In this document: positions 35,630-44,345 of the stretch, in pieces | How positions within the stretch are numbered: position 1 is the first letter of the stretch | How the letters are laid out: each line of letters starts with the position of its first letter | Assembly (NCBI GenBank): GCA_017510785.1 | Contig: JAFWMH010000027.1 | Span: 51,574 to 115,573, forward strand | Source of the DNA: Atopobiaceae bacterium | Lineage (GTDB): Bacteria > Actinomycetota > Coriobacteriia > Coriobacteriales > Atopobiaceae | Direction: 5' to 3' | DNA length: 64,000 nt | Notes under the pieces: model-generated | Told to the model about the DNA's origin: nothing | Database searches by the model: none | What the model saw: only the letters and a program-made list of their open reading frames with translations | Position numbers and translations under genes: made by a program

Positions 35630-35912
35630 ACCAACCCCCTTACAACAGACCAATGAACAGGTTTGCCTGCGGGGGACACTGCTTGAGCATGGAGGGAGGA
35701 ATGGGCATCGTCCCACCGCAAGACAACGCCGGCCGTCACCGGCAATCCGCATCGTTTCGTCTTGCGTGGCTACAAGCGCAAGGCTCGCGAGATGCATCGT
35801 CCTGCCCGTCGTTTCGTACCATTGGGGGCCTCCGAAACGACTCTTGTGCGCCACATTCCCAAAATGTTGGCTTATCATATCACAGCGTACGGCAGAAGCA
35901 AGGAGGATTGGC

Positions 35913-36161
35913 ATGTCTAAAAGCAAGCTGATAAAAGATACGACCCGCGAAGAACGCATACGCATCGTGCAGAGTGCGCTTGCTTGGGGAGACGACTGCG
36001 ACAGCGTGTCGGGCTCTTCGAGTGGCGTCGACGCTATGTACCAGCCCTACATCGACGGCGAGCTCGAGCTGGCCGAGTGCAACATGCGTGGCGCGGCGAG
36101 CACTTACGTAAAGAGCGACCGCGACCGTCCGAGCACGGGCTCGTGCATCATGGGCCAATAG
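35913..36161 (+). CDS. Small conserved-looking protein
   Basis: An 82-residue acidic protein with a strong aaggagg site. It contains LAWGDDCDSVSG and YQPYIDGELELAECNM; no domain is recognised. The repeated Gly/Ser stretch and the start SKSKLIKDTTREER suggest a real, probably lineage-specific protein. It faces metG, with a very strong bidirectional hairpin between them. Confidence 0.6.
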   Translation: MSKSKLIKDTTREERIRIVQSALAWGDDCDSVSGSSSGVDAMYQPYIDGELELAECNMRGAASTYVKSDRDRPSTGSCIMGQ

Positions 36162-36167
36162 AGCGTG

Positions 36168-36243
36168 CGTGCAACCAGGGGGCTACCCCCGTACCACTAG
36201 GGGGTAGCCCCCTGGTTGCACGGGGGTAGCCCCCTGGTGGTAC
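36168..36243. terminator. Bidirectional terminator, 23-bp palindrome with a third arm
   Basis: A perfect 23-bp stem (36,168-36,190 with 36,200-36,222) and 9-base loop, followed by a third copy of ggggtagccccctgg. The loop gtaccac can also pair with gtggtac at 36,237-36,243, so two exclusive folds exist. Neither side has a T-run. It separates convergent genes and overlaps no coding region. A related gggggctaccccc word lies at 42,412-42,431. Confidence 0.75.
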
Positions 36244-36251
36244 GCCTTGGC

Positions 36252-38288
36252 TTACCGCTTTTGCGTGGGGTGCTTCTCGAAGAAGTCGAAGCGTGGGGGA
36301 AGCGCCATGAGGGCGTGCTCGGCAGGCGTTTGCCCGGCGAATGCGGCGAGCTCTGCCGGACCTTCGAAGGCGTGGTCCCAGCTAAAGAACACGTCGGGAT
36401 CGAAGGCGAGGTACTCGCAAATCTTTTCGCAACCCCAGGGCGTTGCGGCGTGCATGAGCAGCGTGGTGGTGCGCAGTGCGACGAATGCGTCGGCAAGCGC
36501 CTGGTCGTAGGCAACGTCGTCGCCCTTGGCGGCCTTGCTCGCGTCGCCCCAACGCTTGTTGGCCGCGCGTGCGTACTCTTCCGCAACCTTGAGGGCACCA
36601 TGTGCATCGAACTCGTAGGCGGCACGTTCGAAGGCAAGCGTCGCCGCACGGGCCTCTTCCACGACGTCGGCGTGCGGAGCAGCTACGGGCAGGTGTCCGT
36701 CGCAGGCGTTCTGCGCACCATAAAAGCAGCTGCGCGCCAAGCGGTTAAAGATGTTCGTGAGGAAGGCGCTCTCCTTGAGGGCGGGATCGGCAACGCGCGG
36801 GTCGTCCTTAACGAGCACTTCTTCGCCGGTCTTTTTGTTCTTGTGGCTCACGCTTGTGTCGAACGCCTTGGGCGAGAAGCTCACGGCCTTTTGGTCGAGG
36901 CCCAAGCTCAGCCAGTGGCAGCGCAGCTGCTCGGGCGTGTAGTACTCAAGCAGCTCGGCAGCCATCGGAGGGGTGATTTTGCCGGAGCTCGACGCCTTCT
37001 TATTCATGAACAGGATGTGATGGTTGGCGATGGGGGTGTCTTGGAACAGCAGCCAATCGAGCGCCTCCCACAGTGCCGGCTGTGCCACGCAATAAAAATA
37101 GATGTTGTCCTGCCCGATGAACTGATACACGGCCGAGTTGTCGTCGCACCACCACGCGCGCCAGTCGTGCGATACGTAGCGAGGTGCGCCGCCCTCGAAG
37201 GCCGCTTCCTCGTCGAGTGCGAGGGCCGTTTGCGTAAACGAGATGGGCGCCCACAGGCTCTCGGGCCAGCACCACACGGTGAGGTCGTGCGTACCCTCGA
37301 GGTCGGGTGCGGGCACACCCCAGTCGATGTTGCCAGTAATGCGGAAGGGCAAAAGCGTTTTGCCGGTACGGAAGCGCACGCCGGCTTCGTCGAGCTTGGC
37401 GCGCGCGGCATCGCGGTCGCGCCAATTCGCGAACTCAACCGAGAACGACTGCTGGTTGCCTTGCGGCTCGTGCACGGTGTGCGCAGGAAGCTGAGCGGCC
37501 ACCGCGTCGAACGCCTCGCGGAACTTGCACTGCACGTAGATGACGGGGGCAACGAGCGACTCGCGTACCGTTTTGGTAACTACGGGGCGCACCTGCGGGT
37601 CGACGTCCCACTCGTCCATGAGTGCCTCAAGCTCGTTTTTGAAGGCAGGCAGATCAAAGTACCAGTTATCCACAGGTCGCAGCTCGGGCGTGGTGCCGGT
37701 GAGTTGCGATACGGGTTTTATGAGCTCTTCGGGATCGAACTGATGCCCGAGGTCGCACTCGTCCGCATAGGCCTTCTCGCTCTTGCAGCCGCGAACGGGG
37801 CAGTGACCTTGCACCTGACGACCGTTGAGGAACTGCCCTGCCTCCACGTCGTAGAACTGCCGTGTGGAGAGCTTGATGAGGTAGCCTCGTTCGTAGAGGC
37901 GGCGGATAAGGTCCTCCGTGAGTGCCTCGTGGAAGGGGGCGGCGGGCTTGAGGCCCGAGCCGGCGTAGAGGTCGAGCGAGATGCCGTAGGCGTCGAGGGC
38001 TTCCTTTTGTGCCTTGTGATTCTCGCTTACGTAATCGGTGATGCTGCCCTCATAGCCGGCCTCCTTGCGCTTGCGATACCCTTCCATAATGGGAGAGCCG
38101 TAACAATCGGTGCCGGAGACAAACACTACGTTGTGCTTGCCGATGCGGTCGCGCAGGAAGCGCGCAAAGAAGTCGGCGGGTACGAACACGCCGCCGATGT
38201 GGCCAAAGTGTAGGTTCTTGTTCCCGTACGGCATGCCGCCCGTAATGACGGCGCGCAGGGGAAACTTGGGTCGGGCTTCGGAGGCCAT
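36252..38288 (-). CDS. metG: Methionyl-tRNA synthetase
   Basis: A 678-residue class-I synthetase that charges tRNA-Met. The HIGH motif is HFGH in GNKNLHFGHIGG, and the KMSKS loop appears as KKASSSGK. The zinc/connective region has HCPVRGCKS and CDLGHQFD. The ATG at 38,288 is chosen because gagaggag precedes it and the protein then starts normally (RAVITGGMPYGNKN); a frame to 38,474 is not supported. The HFGH and SSSGK variants fit a divergent clade and leave mild doubt about strict specificity. Confidence 0.9.
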   Translation of the reverse strand: MASEARPKFPLRAVITGGMPYGNKNLHFGHIGGVFVPADFFARFLRDRIGKHNVVFVSGTDCYGSPIMEGYRKRKEAGYEGSITDYVSENHKAQKEALDAYGISLDLYAGSGLKPAAPFHEALTEDLIRRLYERGYLIKLSTRQFYDVEAGQFLNGRQVQGHCPVRGCKSEKAYADECDLGHQFDPEELIKPVSQLTGTTPELRPVDNWYFDLPAFKNELEALMDEWDVDPQVRPVVTKTVRESLVAPVIYVQCKFREAFDAVAAQLPAHTVHEPQGNQQSFSVEFANWRDRDAARAKLDEAGVRFRTGKTLLPFRITGNIDWGVPAPDLEGTHDLTVWCWPESLWAPISFTQTALALDEEAAFEGGAPRYVSHDWRAWWCDDNSAVYQFIGQDNIYFYCVAQPALWEALDWLLFQDTPIANHHILFMNKKASSSGKITPPMAAELLEYYTPEQLRCHWLSLGLDQKAVSFSPKAFDTSVSHKNKKTGEEVLVKDDPRVADPALKESAFLTNIFNRLARSCFYGAQNACDGHLPVAAPHADVVEEARAATLAFERAAYEFDAHGALKVAEEYARAANKRWGDASKAAKGDDVAYDQALADAFVALRTTTLLMHAATPWGCEKICEYLAFDPDVFFSWDHAFEGPAELAAFAGQTPAEHALMALPPRFDFFEKHPTQKR

Positions 38289-38392
38289 AGTACTCCTCTC
38301 GTGGAAACTACGTTGTTGCGAGTCTAAGGGATTATCGCACAAATCTCGAATTGAGGATGATTGACAAACAAAGAGACTATTTCGACGCCCTG

Positions 38393-38452
38393 CCATGGGT
38401 GTCGCTTGTGCCACTTTGCAGACAAAACCACACCGAAAACGGCCTATTTGGC
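38393..38452 (+). repeat. Dispersed repeat, copy 3
   Basis: ttgcagacaaaacca and the preceding atgggtgtc match the element at 26,886. It lies in the 274-base gap between metG and the zincin-like gene, 12 kb from the other copies. The rest of the gap shows only a TATACT box before the next gene. Confidence 0.45.
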
Positions 38453-38562
38453 ACCCTATCGAGATGCTCGGCATGTAGTGATCGTCGCGAGACTAGTTGG
38501 TTGAAAGGTCGAGAAGTCGTATGAGGATGTGCCGTGCTAGCAACCCTGCTATACTGTGACGT

Positions 38563-39096
38563 ATGAAGCGTATTGCAAACATAGACTTGCTCGACGACTA
38601 CGTTATGCAACAGCACATGATGTGGGCGAGCATGCTTATTCTTGTGGCGGGCGTGGCCTCAGGCGTGCTCGCGGCGGTGCTGCTGCCGCATGAGGCTATT
38701 GGCATCTTGTGGTTCGTGGCATTGGTGGTCGTGAGCGTTGTGGTGCTTCCCATCCACGAATTGGTGCATGCCGCCGCCTTCGAGCTGCTAACCGGCTTTC
38801 GTGCACACATTCGTTTTGGCTTTACCGACTGGATGCTCTACACGGTGGCGGCGGGAACCGTAATGCGCCGTGCCAGCTTTTGCGTCGTCTTGCTCGCGCC
38901 GACTATTGTGATAACCGCAGCGCTGCTTGCTGCGTCCACGTTGATGGACGTTCCGTTGCTAGGATGGTTTGCCGCCGTTATTCATTTGGCTGGCTGTACG
39001 GGCGACCTCGCCTACGTCCGCATCATTGCGCGCGAACCCACGGCAACACATGTTGAGGATACCGAGCGTGGCATCGTGCTCTTTCGTGACGAATGA
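38563..39096 (+). CDS. DUF3267-type membrane zincin
   Basis: A 177-residue membrane protein with HELVH (HExxH) at residues 65-69 within PIHELVHAAAFELLTG and a later Asp in AGCTGDLAYVRII. This layout is that of DUF3267, putative membrane-embedded metallopeptidases related to site-2 proteases. Four helices are predicted. No ribosome site is seen, and a TATACT box lies eight bases before the ATG, so the transcript may be leaderless. Confidence 0.8.
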   Translation: MKRIANIDLLDDYVMQQHMMWASMLILVAGVASGVLAAVLLPHEAIGILWFVALVVVSVVVLPIHELVHAAAFELLTGFRAHIRFGFTDWMLYTVAAGTVMRRASFCVVLLAPTIVITAALLAASTLMDVPLLGWFAAVIHLAGCTGDLAYVRIIAREPTATHVEDTERGIVLFRDE

Positions 39097-39167
39097 GTAC
39101 GATGCAACGTCTTACGCGCCCCTTTTGCGCTAAAGTATGGTGCGACCGACCAAACGAAGGAGGATTC

Positions 39168-39773
39168 ATGAACGTTTGCTGCCTCGACATGGAGGGCGTG
39201 CTCGTCCCCGAAATCTGGATTGCGTTTTCGGAGGCCTCGGGCATTCCGGAGCTTCGCCGAACCACGCGCGATGAGCCAAATTACGACAAACTCATGAAGT
39301 TTAGGATGAACATCCTCCGCGAGCACGGCCTTGGCCTCAAGGAAATCCAGGACGTGATCGCCACCATCGATCCGCTGCCTGGCGCGAAGGAGTTCCTCGA
39401 CGAGCTGCGTACGCTTAGCCAGGTAATCATTATTTCCGATACGTTCGAGGAGTTCGCGAAGCCGCTCATGGCAAAGCTTGGCTGGCCCACGCTCTTTTGC
39501 AATGCGCTCGAAATCGACGCCGATGGCATGGTGGCCGGCGTGCGCATGCGTTGCCCCGAGTCGAAGCTCACCACGGTGCGTGCCCTGCAGTCGATGGGGT
39601 TCGAGACCATCGCTACGGGAGACTCGTTCAACGACCTTGCCATGATTCGCGCGTCGAAGGCGGGATTCCTCTTCCGCAGCACCGAGCAAATAAAAGCGGA
39701 CTATCCCGAGATTCCCGCATACGAGGAGTTCGATGAGCTGCTCGCCGCGTTCAAGGCCGCCTTGGCCGAGTAG
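39168..39773 (+). CDS. thrH: Phosphoserine phosphatase/homoserine phosphotransferase ThrH
   Basis: A 201-residue HAD-family enzyme with DMEG (Asp7, Glu9) at the N-terminus, IIISDTFEEF for motif II, Lys in CPESKL and GDSFNDLAMI for motif IV. Length and the RAGFLFRS-like segment fit ThrH. It can dephosphorylate phosphoserine, completing the serine pathway with SerC, and transfers phosphate to homoserine in vitro. ATG 39,168 behind gaaggagg. Starts the run thrH-queH-yihY-queA. Confidence 0.9.
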   Translation: MNVCCLDMEGVLVPEIWIAFSEASGIPELRRTTRDEPNYDKLMKFRMNILREHGLGLKEIQDVIATIDPLPGAKEFLDELRTLSQVIIISDTFEEFAKPLMAKLGWPTLFCNALEIDADGMVAGVRMRCPESKLTTVRALQSMGFETIATGDSFNDLAMIRASKAGFLFRSTEQIKADYPEIPAYEEFDELLAAFKAALAE

Positions 39774-39812
39774 CGCCCGAGTAGCGCGCTATTGTTGCTC
39801 GAAGGAGACTCC

Positions 39813-40406
39813 ATGCCCATCCCGCTTCTCTTGCATGCCTGCTGCGGCCCGTGCTCGCTCGAGCCGCTGCGCTTGCTGCGCGAGGAGGGGTTCGAACCCG
39901 CAATCTGCTGGACGAACCCGAACATACAGCCCCTCGCCGAGCATGACCTGCGCCTGCGCACCTTGCGCGACTGGGCTGCCGACGTGGCACATGTCGAGGT
40001 AATCGTCGCGGCGGACGATCGCGACGCGTGGGAGCGGGCAGCGGCGCCGCACGGCTTCGACCGCGAGCGCCGTTGCCGGGCGTGCTATGCTCTGCGCTTG
40101 GCCGAAAGCTGTCGCGTGGCGCACGAGCGGGGATTCGGCCACATCTCAACCACGCTTGCCGTCTCGCCATACCAGCTTTTCGAGACGTGCAACGAGGTGC
40201 TGGTGGCACTGGCTAAGCACAACGGCCTCACGCCCGTGGTGCGCGACTTCCGGCCCCGGTATCCCGAGGCGACGCGCCGCTCTCGCGAGCTGGGCATGTA
40301 TAGGCAAAACTACTGCGGTTGCCGCTTCTCGGCTGCGGAGGCGGCCATCGAGCGTCACGAGCGGCGCGATGCACGCAAGGCAAAAGCGAAGCAACCCAGG
40401 ACGTGA
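39813..40406 (+). CDS. queH: Epoxyqueuosine reductase QueH
   Basis: A 197-residue protein that reduces epoxyqueuosine to queuosine, the last step of Q synthesis, replacing QueG. The conserved cysteines are visible: Cys10-Cys11 and Cys14 in LLHACCGPCSLEPL, CRACYALRL, and NYCGCRFS, which bind an iron-sulfur cluster and metal. Only 39 bases after thrH and six before the next gene. queA follows one gene later and tgt is at 44,346, so the pathway's end is encoded here. Confidence 0.92.
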   Translation: MPIPLLLHACCGPCSLEPLRLLREEGFEPAICWTNPNIQPLAEHDLRLRTLRDWAADVAHVEVIVAADDRDAWERAAAPHGFDRERRCRACYALRLAESCRVAHERGFGHISTTLAVSPYQLFETCNEVLVALAKHNGLTPVVRDFRPRYPEATRRSRELGMYRQNYCGCRFSAAEAAIERHERRDARKAKAKQPRT

Positions 40407-40412
40407 ACAGCC

Positions 40413-41264
40413 GTGCGGAAACTCGTAAACAAAGCCTTGCGCATTTCGAAGAACTATACCGGCGCCCAGGTGGTGACGCATGCCTCTAGTACGGCATACT
40501 TCTTCTTCACGGCCATCATCCCCATAATCATCATCGTCGTTTGCATCGTGTCGTTTTCGGGCATAACCGAGCATAATCTGGTGGGGCTTGCAGAACACAT
40601 AGTTCCCGATACTCTTATGGAGTCCGTGGAAGGAGTCATTCACGACGCATATGTGAACTCAGGGCTTGCTCTTACCGTTTCGGTGGTAACGCTCTTGTGG
40701 ACGGCTTCGAAGGGAATTACGGCCCTCGGCCGTGGGCTAAACGCTGCGTATGGCGAAGAGGAGCATCGTGGCTTGGTGCATCGTGCCATCGTTTCGCTCA
40801 TGGCTGTTGCTGTGCTCATCGTGTTGTTGGCGTCGGCTTTGTACTTAATCTTCAGCGATGTTATTATCCACATGCTAACCTCCTTGTTTCGCGACCTTAT
40901 AGTGCCTGACGAGCTTACGACGCTTTTGCGAACCGCTATCGTGTTTGGCTTTGCCATTACCGTTTTCACGCTTTGTTATACTTTTTTGCCGGCGGGTGTG
41001 CGAAGGCTGCGCGAGCAGGTGCCAGGAGCCGTGTTGACGGGCGTTTCCTGGCTCGTGTTCTCGTATGGATTTCGCATATACGTAGACAATAGCACCCGTT
41101 TTGCGGTTCTCTACGGAAGCCTTGCCACGGTGGCGTTGTTGCTGCTTTGGCTGTACTGGCTGTTCCTCATACTGCTCGTTGGCGCGCTGTTCAACCGGTA
41201 TCGCACCGAGTGGTTTAACAAGCCCAACGAGAGATCCAACGAAAAGAGCGATGGGGCTTTGTGA
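40413..41264 (+). CDS. YihY/BrkB-family inner membrane protein
   Basis: A 283-residue protein with six predicted helices and the family features GAQVVTHASSTAYFFFTAIIPI, TLLWTASKGITALGRGLNAAY and VPGAVLTGVSWLVFSYGF. The function is unsettled (the 'RNase BN' label is historical). GTG start at 40,413. It sits between queH and queA with gaps of 6 and 25 bases, probably for transcription only. Confidence 0.9.
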   Translation: MRKLVNKALRISKNYTGAQVVTHASSTAYFFFTAIIPIIIIVVCIVSFSGITEHNLVGLAEHIVPDTLMESVEGVIHDAYVNSGLALTVSVVTLLWTASKGITALGRGLNAAYGEEEHRGLVHRAIVSLMAVAVLIVLLASALYLIFSDVIIHMLTSLFRDLIVPDELTTLLRTAIVFGFAITVFTLCYTFLPAGVRRLREQVPGAVLTGVSWLVFSYGFRIYVDNSTRFAVLYGSLATVALLLLWLYWLFLILLVGALFNRYRTEWFNKPNERSNEKSDGAL

Positions 41265-41289
41265 GCCCTGTCGACAAGAAAGGCGAATC

Positions 41290-42378
41290 ATGCGTACGGA
41301 TGACTTTGACTACAACCTGCCAGAAGAGCTCATTGCCCAGGCACCAGCGGAGCCGCGCGATAGCTGCAGGCTCCTCGTGCTGCATCGAGATGCGAACACT
41401 ATCGACCATCGGCATTTCTCGGATGTGGGGGAGTACCTCAATCCAGGCGACTTGCTCGTGGCGAACCGAACGCGAGTGTTGCCGGCGCGACTCGTTGGGC
41501 ACAAGCCAACGGGAGGCGTGGCAGAGGCCCTTTTGCTGCGTCGGCGCGAGGACCTCGACCCGATGGGCGGCACATGGGAGTGCCTTGTGCATCCCGGTAG
41601 GCGCCTGCGTCAAGGGGCGACCATTGAGTTTCGTGCGGGCGGGCTCTTGGCTCCGAGCACGGCCGAGGTTGTTCTTGTGGGCGAGGTCCTCGACTTTGTG
41701 GAGGGCAGTCGTGGAGGCCGTGTGGTGCGGTTTTCTCCGCAAGGCACGTACACGCTCGACGAGGCAATCCACGCCGTGGGCAACGTTCCGCTGCCGCCCT
41801 ACATTACGACGTACAAGGGCGATCCGGAAAAGTATCAAACGGTATATGCCATGCGGGAGGAGCACTCTGCCGCGGCGCCAACGGCTGGGCTTCACTTTAC
41901 GCCGGAGTTGTTGGAGCGACTGCGCGCCCAAGGCGTTCGCTGGGCGGAAGTAGAGCTTGAGGTGGGCATCGACACGTTCCGGCTCGTCGAGGAGGACGAT
42001 CCGCGTGATCATACGATTCACACCGAGCGGTATCATGTGGGACAAGACGTCGTAGATGCCGTACGCGCGACGCATGAGGCGGGCAATCGTGTGGTGGCGG
42101 TGGGGACGACGAGCGTCCGGTCGCTGGAGAGCGCGTGGGACGAGGCCACGGGAGGCCTAGTTGCGCGTGAAAACGCCACTACGAACCTTTACCTCATGCC
42201 GGGCTCCGAGTTCCACGTTGTGGACGCCATGATCACGAACTTCCATGTGCCGCGCTCTACGCTCATGATGCTCGTTTCGGCGTTTGCCACTCGCGACCAA
42301 ATTATGGCGGCCTATGCGGAGGCCATCGAAAGGCGGTATCGCATGCTCTCGTTCGGCGACGCTATGCTCATCCTTTAG
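41290..42378 (+). CDS. queA: S-adenosylmethionine:tRNA ribosyltransferase-isomerase
   Basis: A 362-residue enzyme that builds epoxyqueuosine on tRNA after Tgt has inserted preQ1. The family start DFDYNLPEELIAQAPAEPRD and central RTRVLPARL, TAGLHFTPELL and TSVRSLES are intact. The ATG 41,290 follows aaaggcga; upstream codons belong to the preceding gene's 3' end. Last gene of the thrH run. Confidence 0.95.
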   Translation: MRTDDFDYNLPEELIAQAPAEPRDSCRLLVLHRDANTIDHRHFSDVGEYLNPGDLLVANRTRVLPARLVGHKPTGGVAEALLLRRREDLDPMGGTWECLVHPGRRLRQGATIEFRAGGLLAPSTAEVVLVGEVLDFVEGSRGGRVVRFSPQGTYTLDEAIHAVGNVPLPPYITTYKGDPEKYQTVYAMREEHSAAAPTAGLHFTPELLERLRAQGVRWAEVELEVGIDTFRLVEEDDPRDHTIHTERYHVGQDVVDAVRATHEAGNRVVAVGTTSVRSLESAWDEATGGLVARENATTNLYLMPGSEFHVVDAMITNFHVPRSTLMMLVSAFATRDQIMAAYAEAIERRYRMLSFGDAMLIL

Positions 42379-42411
42379 TCGGGCGTACGTCGACCGACGA
42401 CACGGGGACGA

Positions 42412-42440
42412 CACGGGGGCTACCCCCCTGGATGCACGGG
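42412..42440. repeat. Short palindrome related to the 36.2-kb terminator
   Basis: cacgggggctacccccctgg repeats the core of the metG-side terminator. It lies between the convergent queA and coiled-coil genes and may end both transcripts. A small cgtgg-tccgt-ccacg hairpin follows. Confidence 0.5.
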
Positions 42441-42469
42441 GCTCAGCGTGGTCCGTCCACGACGGTTCC

Positions 42470-43753
42470 TTAGTTGAGGACGAAGAACCACACGCAGAGG
42501 GCAATAATAAAGAGAACGACGAGCGCGATGGCGATAATCGCGATGCGTGAGCCGCGCGTGGAACGCCGGAGCGCCCGCTCCTGCGCGGTGAGCTCGTCGA
42601 GCTCGGCCAGGGCGTCCTCGAGGTCGGCCTCCTCGGCGGCAATTCGCTCGCGTAGGCCGGCAGTTGTTTCGGGGTGGGCGTGAATCTCGTTCGCCTCGTC
42701 GAGCACGTCCTTGGCGTCCTCGTAGCGCCCCTCGGCGGCGTTGCGCACTTGCGTGAGTTCGCGAATGCGAGTTTCGCACGACTTTATGGCGTCCTCGTGG
42801 GCCTTCTCCTTGGCCTGCGAGTCGCGGTACATGCTATCGTACTCATCTTTTGCCGCGGTTGCCTCCGCCTTGCTGGTTTCGGCAAGCTTCTCGGCTTGCG
42901 CGAGTTCACGTTGTAGCGCCAGCAACTTGCGTTGCGCCTGGTCGACGGCGTCCTGAGCTTCTTGGGTTACCTGCACTACCTCCGAACGCGCGAAATCCAA
43001 GGCCCTCTGGTTGGACGCGAGCTCGTTTTCGGTTTTGGCGATGGCGGCCGCATCCGCTCCGTCCGCGTCGGCCGACATGCGTAGCGCATTGAGGTCGGCA
43101 TCGAGCGTACCCACGCGTTCCTGTGCGTTATCCACTGCGCGATGCGCTGCCGAAATCCTCGCGTCGCGATTCTTCGTGGCCTCGCCTAACGCGCGCTCGG
43201 CGTTGCGTGTTGTTCGCCGTACATTGGCAAGCGACTTGGCGGCGTCGTCCGAGCGCCCGCGCGAACTGTCCATGAGGTTGCGGTAAGGGCGCAGCTCCTG
43301 CTCATGCTGTTCGCGCATGGTACGTAGCTCGTCCTCGAGACGCGTCGCCTGTTCGCGACGCTTGCGAATCTCCGCTTCTGCTCGATCCATTTCGGCGCGT
43401 GCTTCCTGCATGTCGGCTTCTTGTGCCGACACGATGTACTCATAATTTCGTTCCACGTCCACGCGGTGTGCGAGCTCGTCGTTATCCTCATCGAGGCCGC
43501 GCTCGATGTCGCGTATGTCTGCCTCGCAATCGGCGCGCATTTTGGTGGCTAGGCGAACTTGCTTGAGTGCGGTAAGACCACCAACAATCGAGCGCCCAGC
43601 ATCGCCTGCAGCACTACGGGCACCCGACCCTGCGGTCGTGAGCGCCTGTGCAACGGGCATGTCGCCTGTTTGTTCCAGCTTGCTTTGTTCGGTTGCCTCT
43701 GTTTCGTTTTCGCTGTGTTTGCGGCCTAGCATGCGAAGGATCCTTTCGTTCAT
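42470..43753 (-). CDS. Tail-anchored coiled-coil protein
   Basis: A 427-residue protein: a short start, an Ala/Gly-rich segment, about 300 residues of highly charged coiled coil (Glu/Arg/Ala heptads), and a C-terminal membrane helix, IAIIAIALVVLFIIALCVWFFVLN, with no signal peptide. It should be a rod in the cytoplasm fixed to the membrane. No domain match is recognised; functions from envelope organisation to cell division are possible. Divergent from ptsH. Confidence 0.75.
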   Translation of the reverse strand: MNERILRMLGRKHSENETEATEQSKLEQTGDMPVAQALTTAGSGARSAAGDAGRSIVGGLTALKQVRLATKMRADCEADIRDIERGLDEDNDELAHRVDVERNYEYIVSAQEADMQEARAEMDRAEAEIRKRREQATRLEDELRTMREQHEQELRPYRNLMDSSRGRSDDAAKSLANVRRTTRNAERALGEATKNRDARISAAHRAVDNAQERVGTLDADLNALRMSADADGADAAAIAKTENELASNQRALDFARSEVVQVTQEAQDAVDQAQRKLLALQRELAQAEKLAETSKAEATAAKDEYDSMYRDSQAKEKAHEDAIKSCETRIRELTQVRNAAEGRYEDAKDVLDEANEIHAHPETTAGLRERIAAEEADLEDALAELDELTAQERALRRSTRGSRIAIIAIALVVLFIIALCVWFFVLN

Positions 43754-43859
43754 TTTATCCTTCTGTGTTCCCCAATTTACTACTTACCATACCAAGTTCT
43801 ACCGCGTACGGCACGAAATAACACGCTCAACGAACAAGATTCGCAAGTTGCCGATATGC

Positions 43860-43888
43860 TTGACAAAAACGCACCATAGTGTGCTACT
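43860..43888 (+). promoter_or_regulatory. ptsH promoter
   Basis: TTGACA (43,860-43,865) and GCTACT (43,883-43,888), spaced 17 bases, about 75 bases before the ptsH ATG. The -10 match is moderate but the spacing and -35 are perfect. Confidence 0.65.
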
Positions 43889-43961
43889 GTTTACCCCAGT
43901 GTTGAGGGAGATGGCCGCCGGGGTCAATCTCCATCGTTCGTACGAGTCGAAGGAGTTCCAA

Positions 43962-44234
43962 ATGGTTTCTAAGCAGACGAAGATCGTCAACGCCACTGGC
44001 CTGCATGCTCGCCCCGCTTCCGTCTTCGTGACCGAGGCCAAGAAGTATGAGAGCACCGTCACCATCAAGGATGTAGACAAGGGCGCCGCTCCCGTCAACG
44101 CCAAGTCCATCATGATGATTCTGGCTGCTGGCATGGGCTCCGGCACCACCGTCGAGATCGCGTGCGACGGCGCTGACGAGCAGGCTGCTCTCGACGCCCT
44201 CATCGCCCTCGTGGACAGCGGTTTTGGTGAGTAG
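43962..44234 (+). CDS. ptsH: Phosphocarrier protein HPr
   Basis: A 90-residue HPr. The phosphorylation site is His15 in GLHARPAS, and the regulatory serine is at 49 in NAKSIMMIL, three residues later than the usual Ser46 because of a KGAAP insertion. It passes phosphate from EI to sugar EIIA proteins. No ptsI follows, so it is a stand-alone gene with a strong promoter and terminator. ATG 43,962 behind aaggag. Confidence 0.94.
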   Translation: MVSKQTKIVNATGLHARPASVFVTEAKKYESTVTIKDVDKGAAPVNAKSIMMILAAGMGSGTTVEIACDGADEQAALDALIALVDSGFGE

Positions 44235-44271
44235 TCCCAGCATAGGATAATTTCCTGGGTTTACAACGGTT

Positions 44272-44303
44272 GCCCGGCACTCTCGCAGTGCCGGGCTTCT
44301 GCT
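44272..44303 (+). terminator. ptsH terminator
   Basis: A 10-bp perfect stem, gcccggcact with agtgccgggc, a 5-base loop and ttctgctgtt. 38 bases after the stop. Confidence 0.8.
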
Positions 44304-44345
44304 GTTCGACGTGGACGACTAGCATGTGCTGGGAAGGAGTGCGCT

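Noticed and set aside
36216..38213. Long open frame opposite metG (665 residues), and similar long frames opposite pilB, pilT, the amylase and relA
   Set aside because: They mirror the codon pattern of real genes on the other strand, lack start sites and have no family resemblance.
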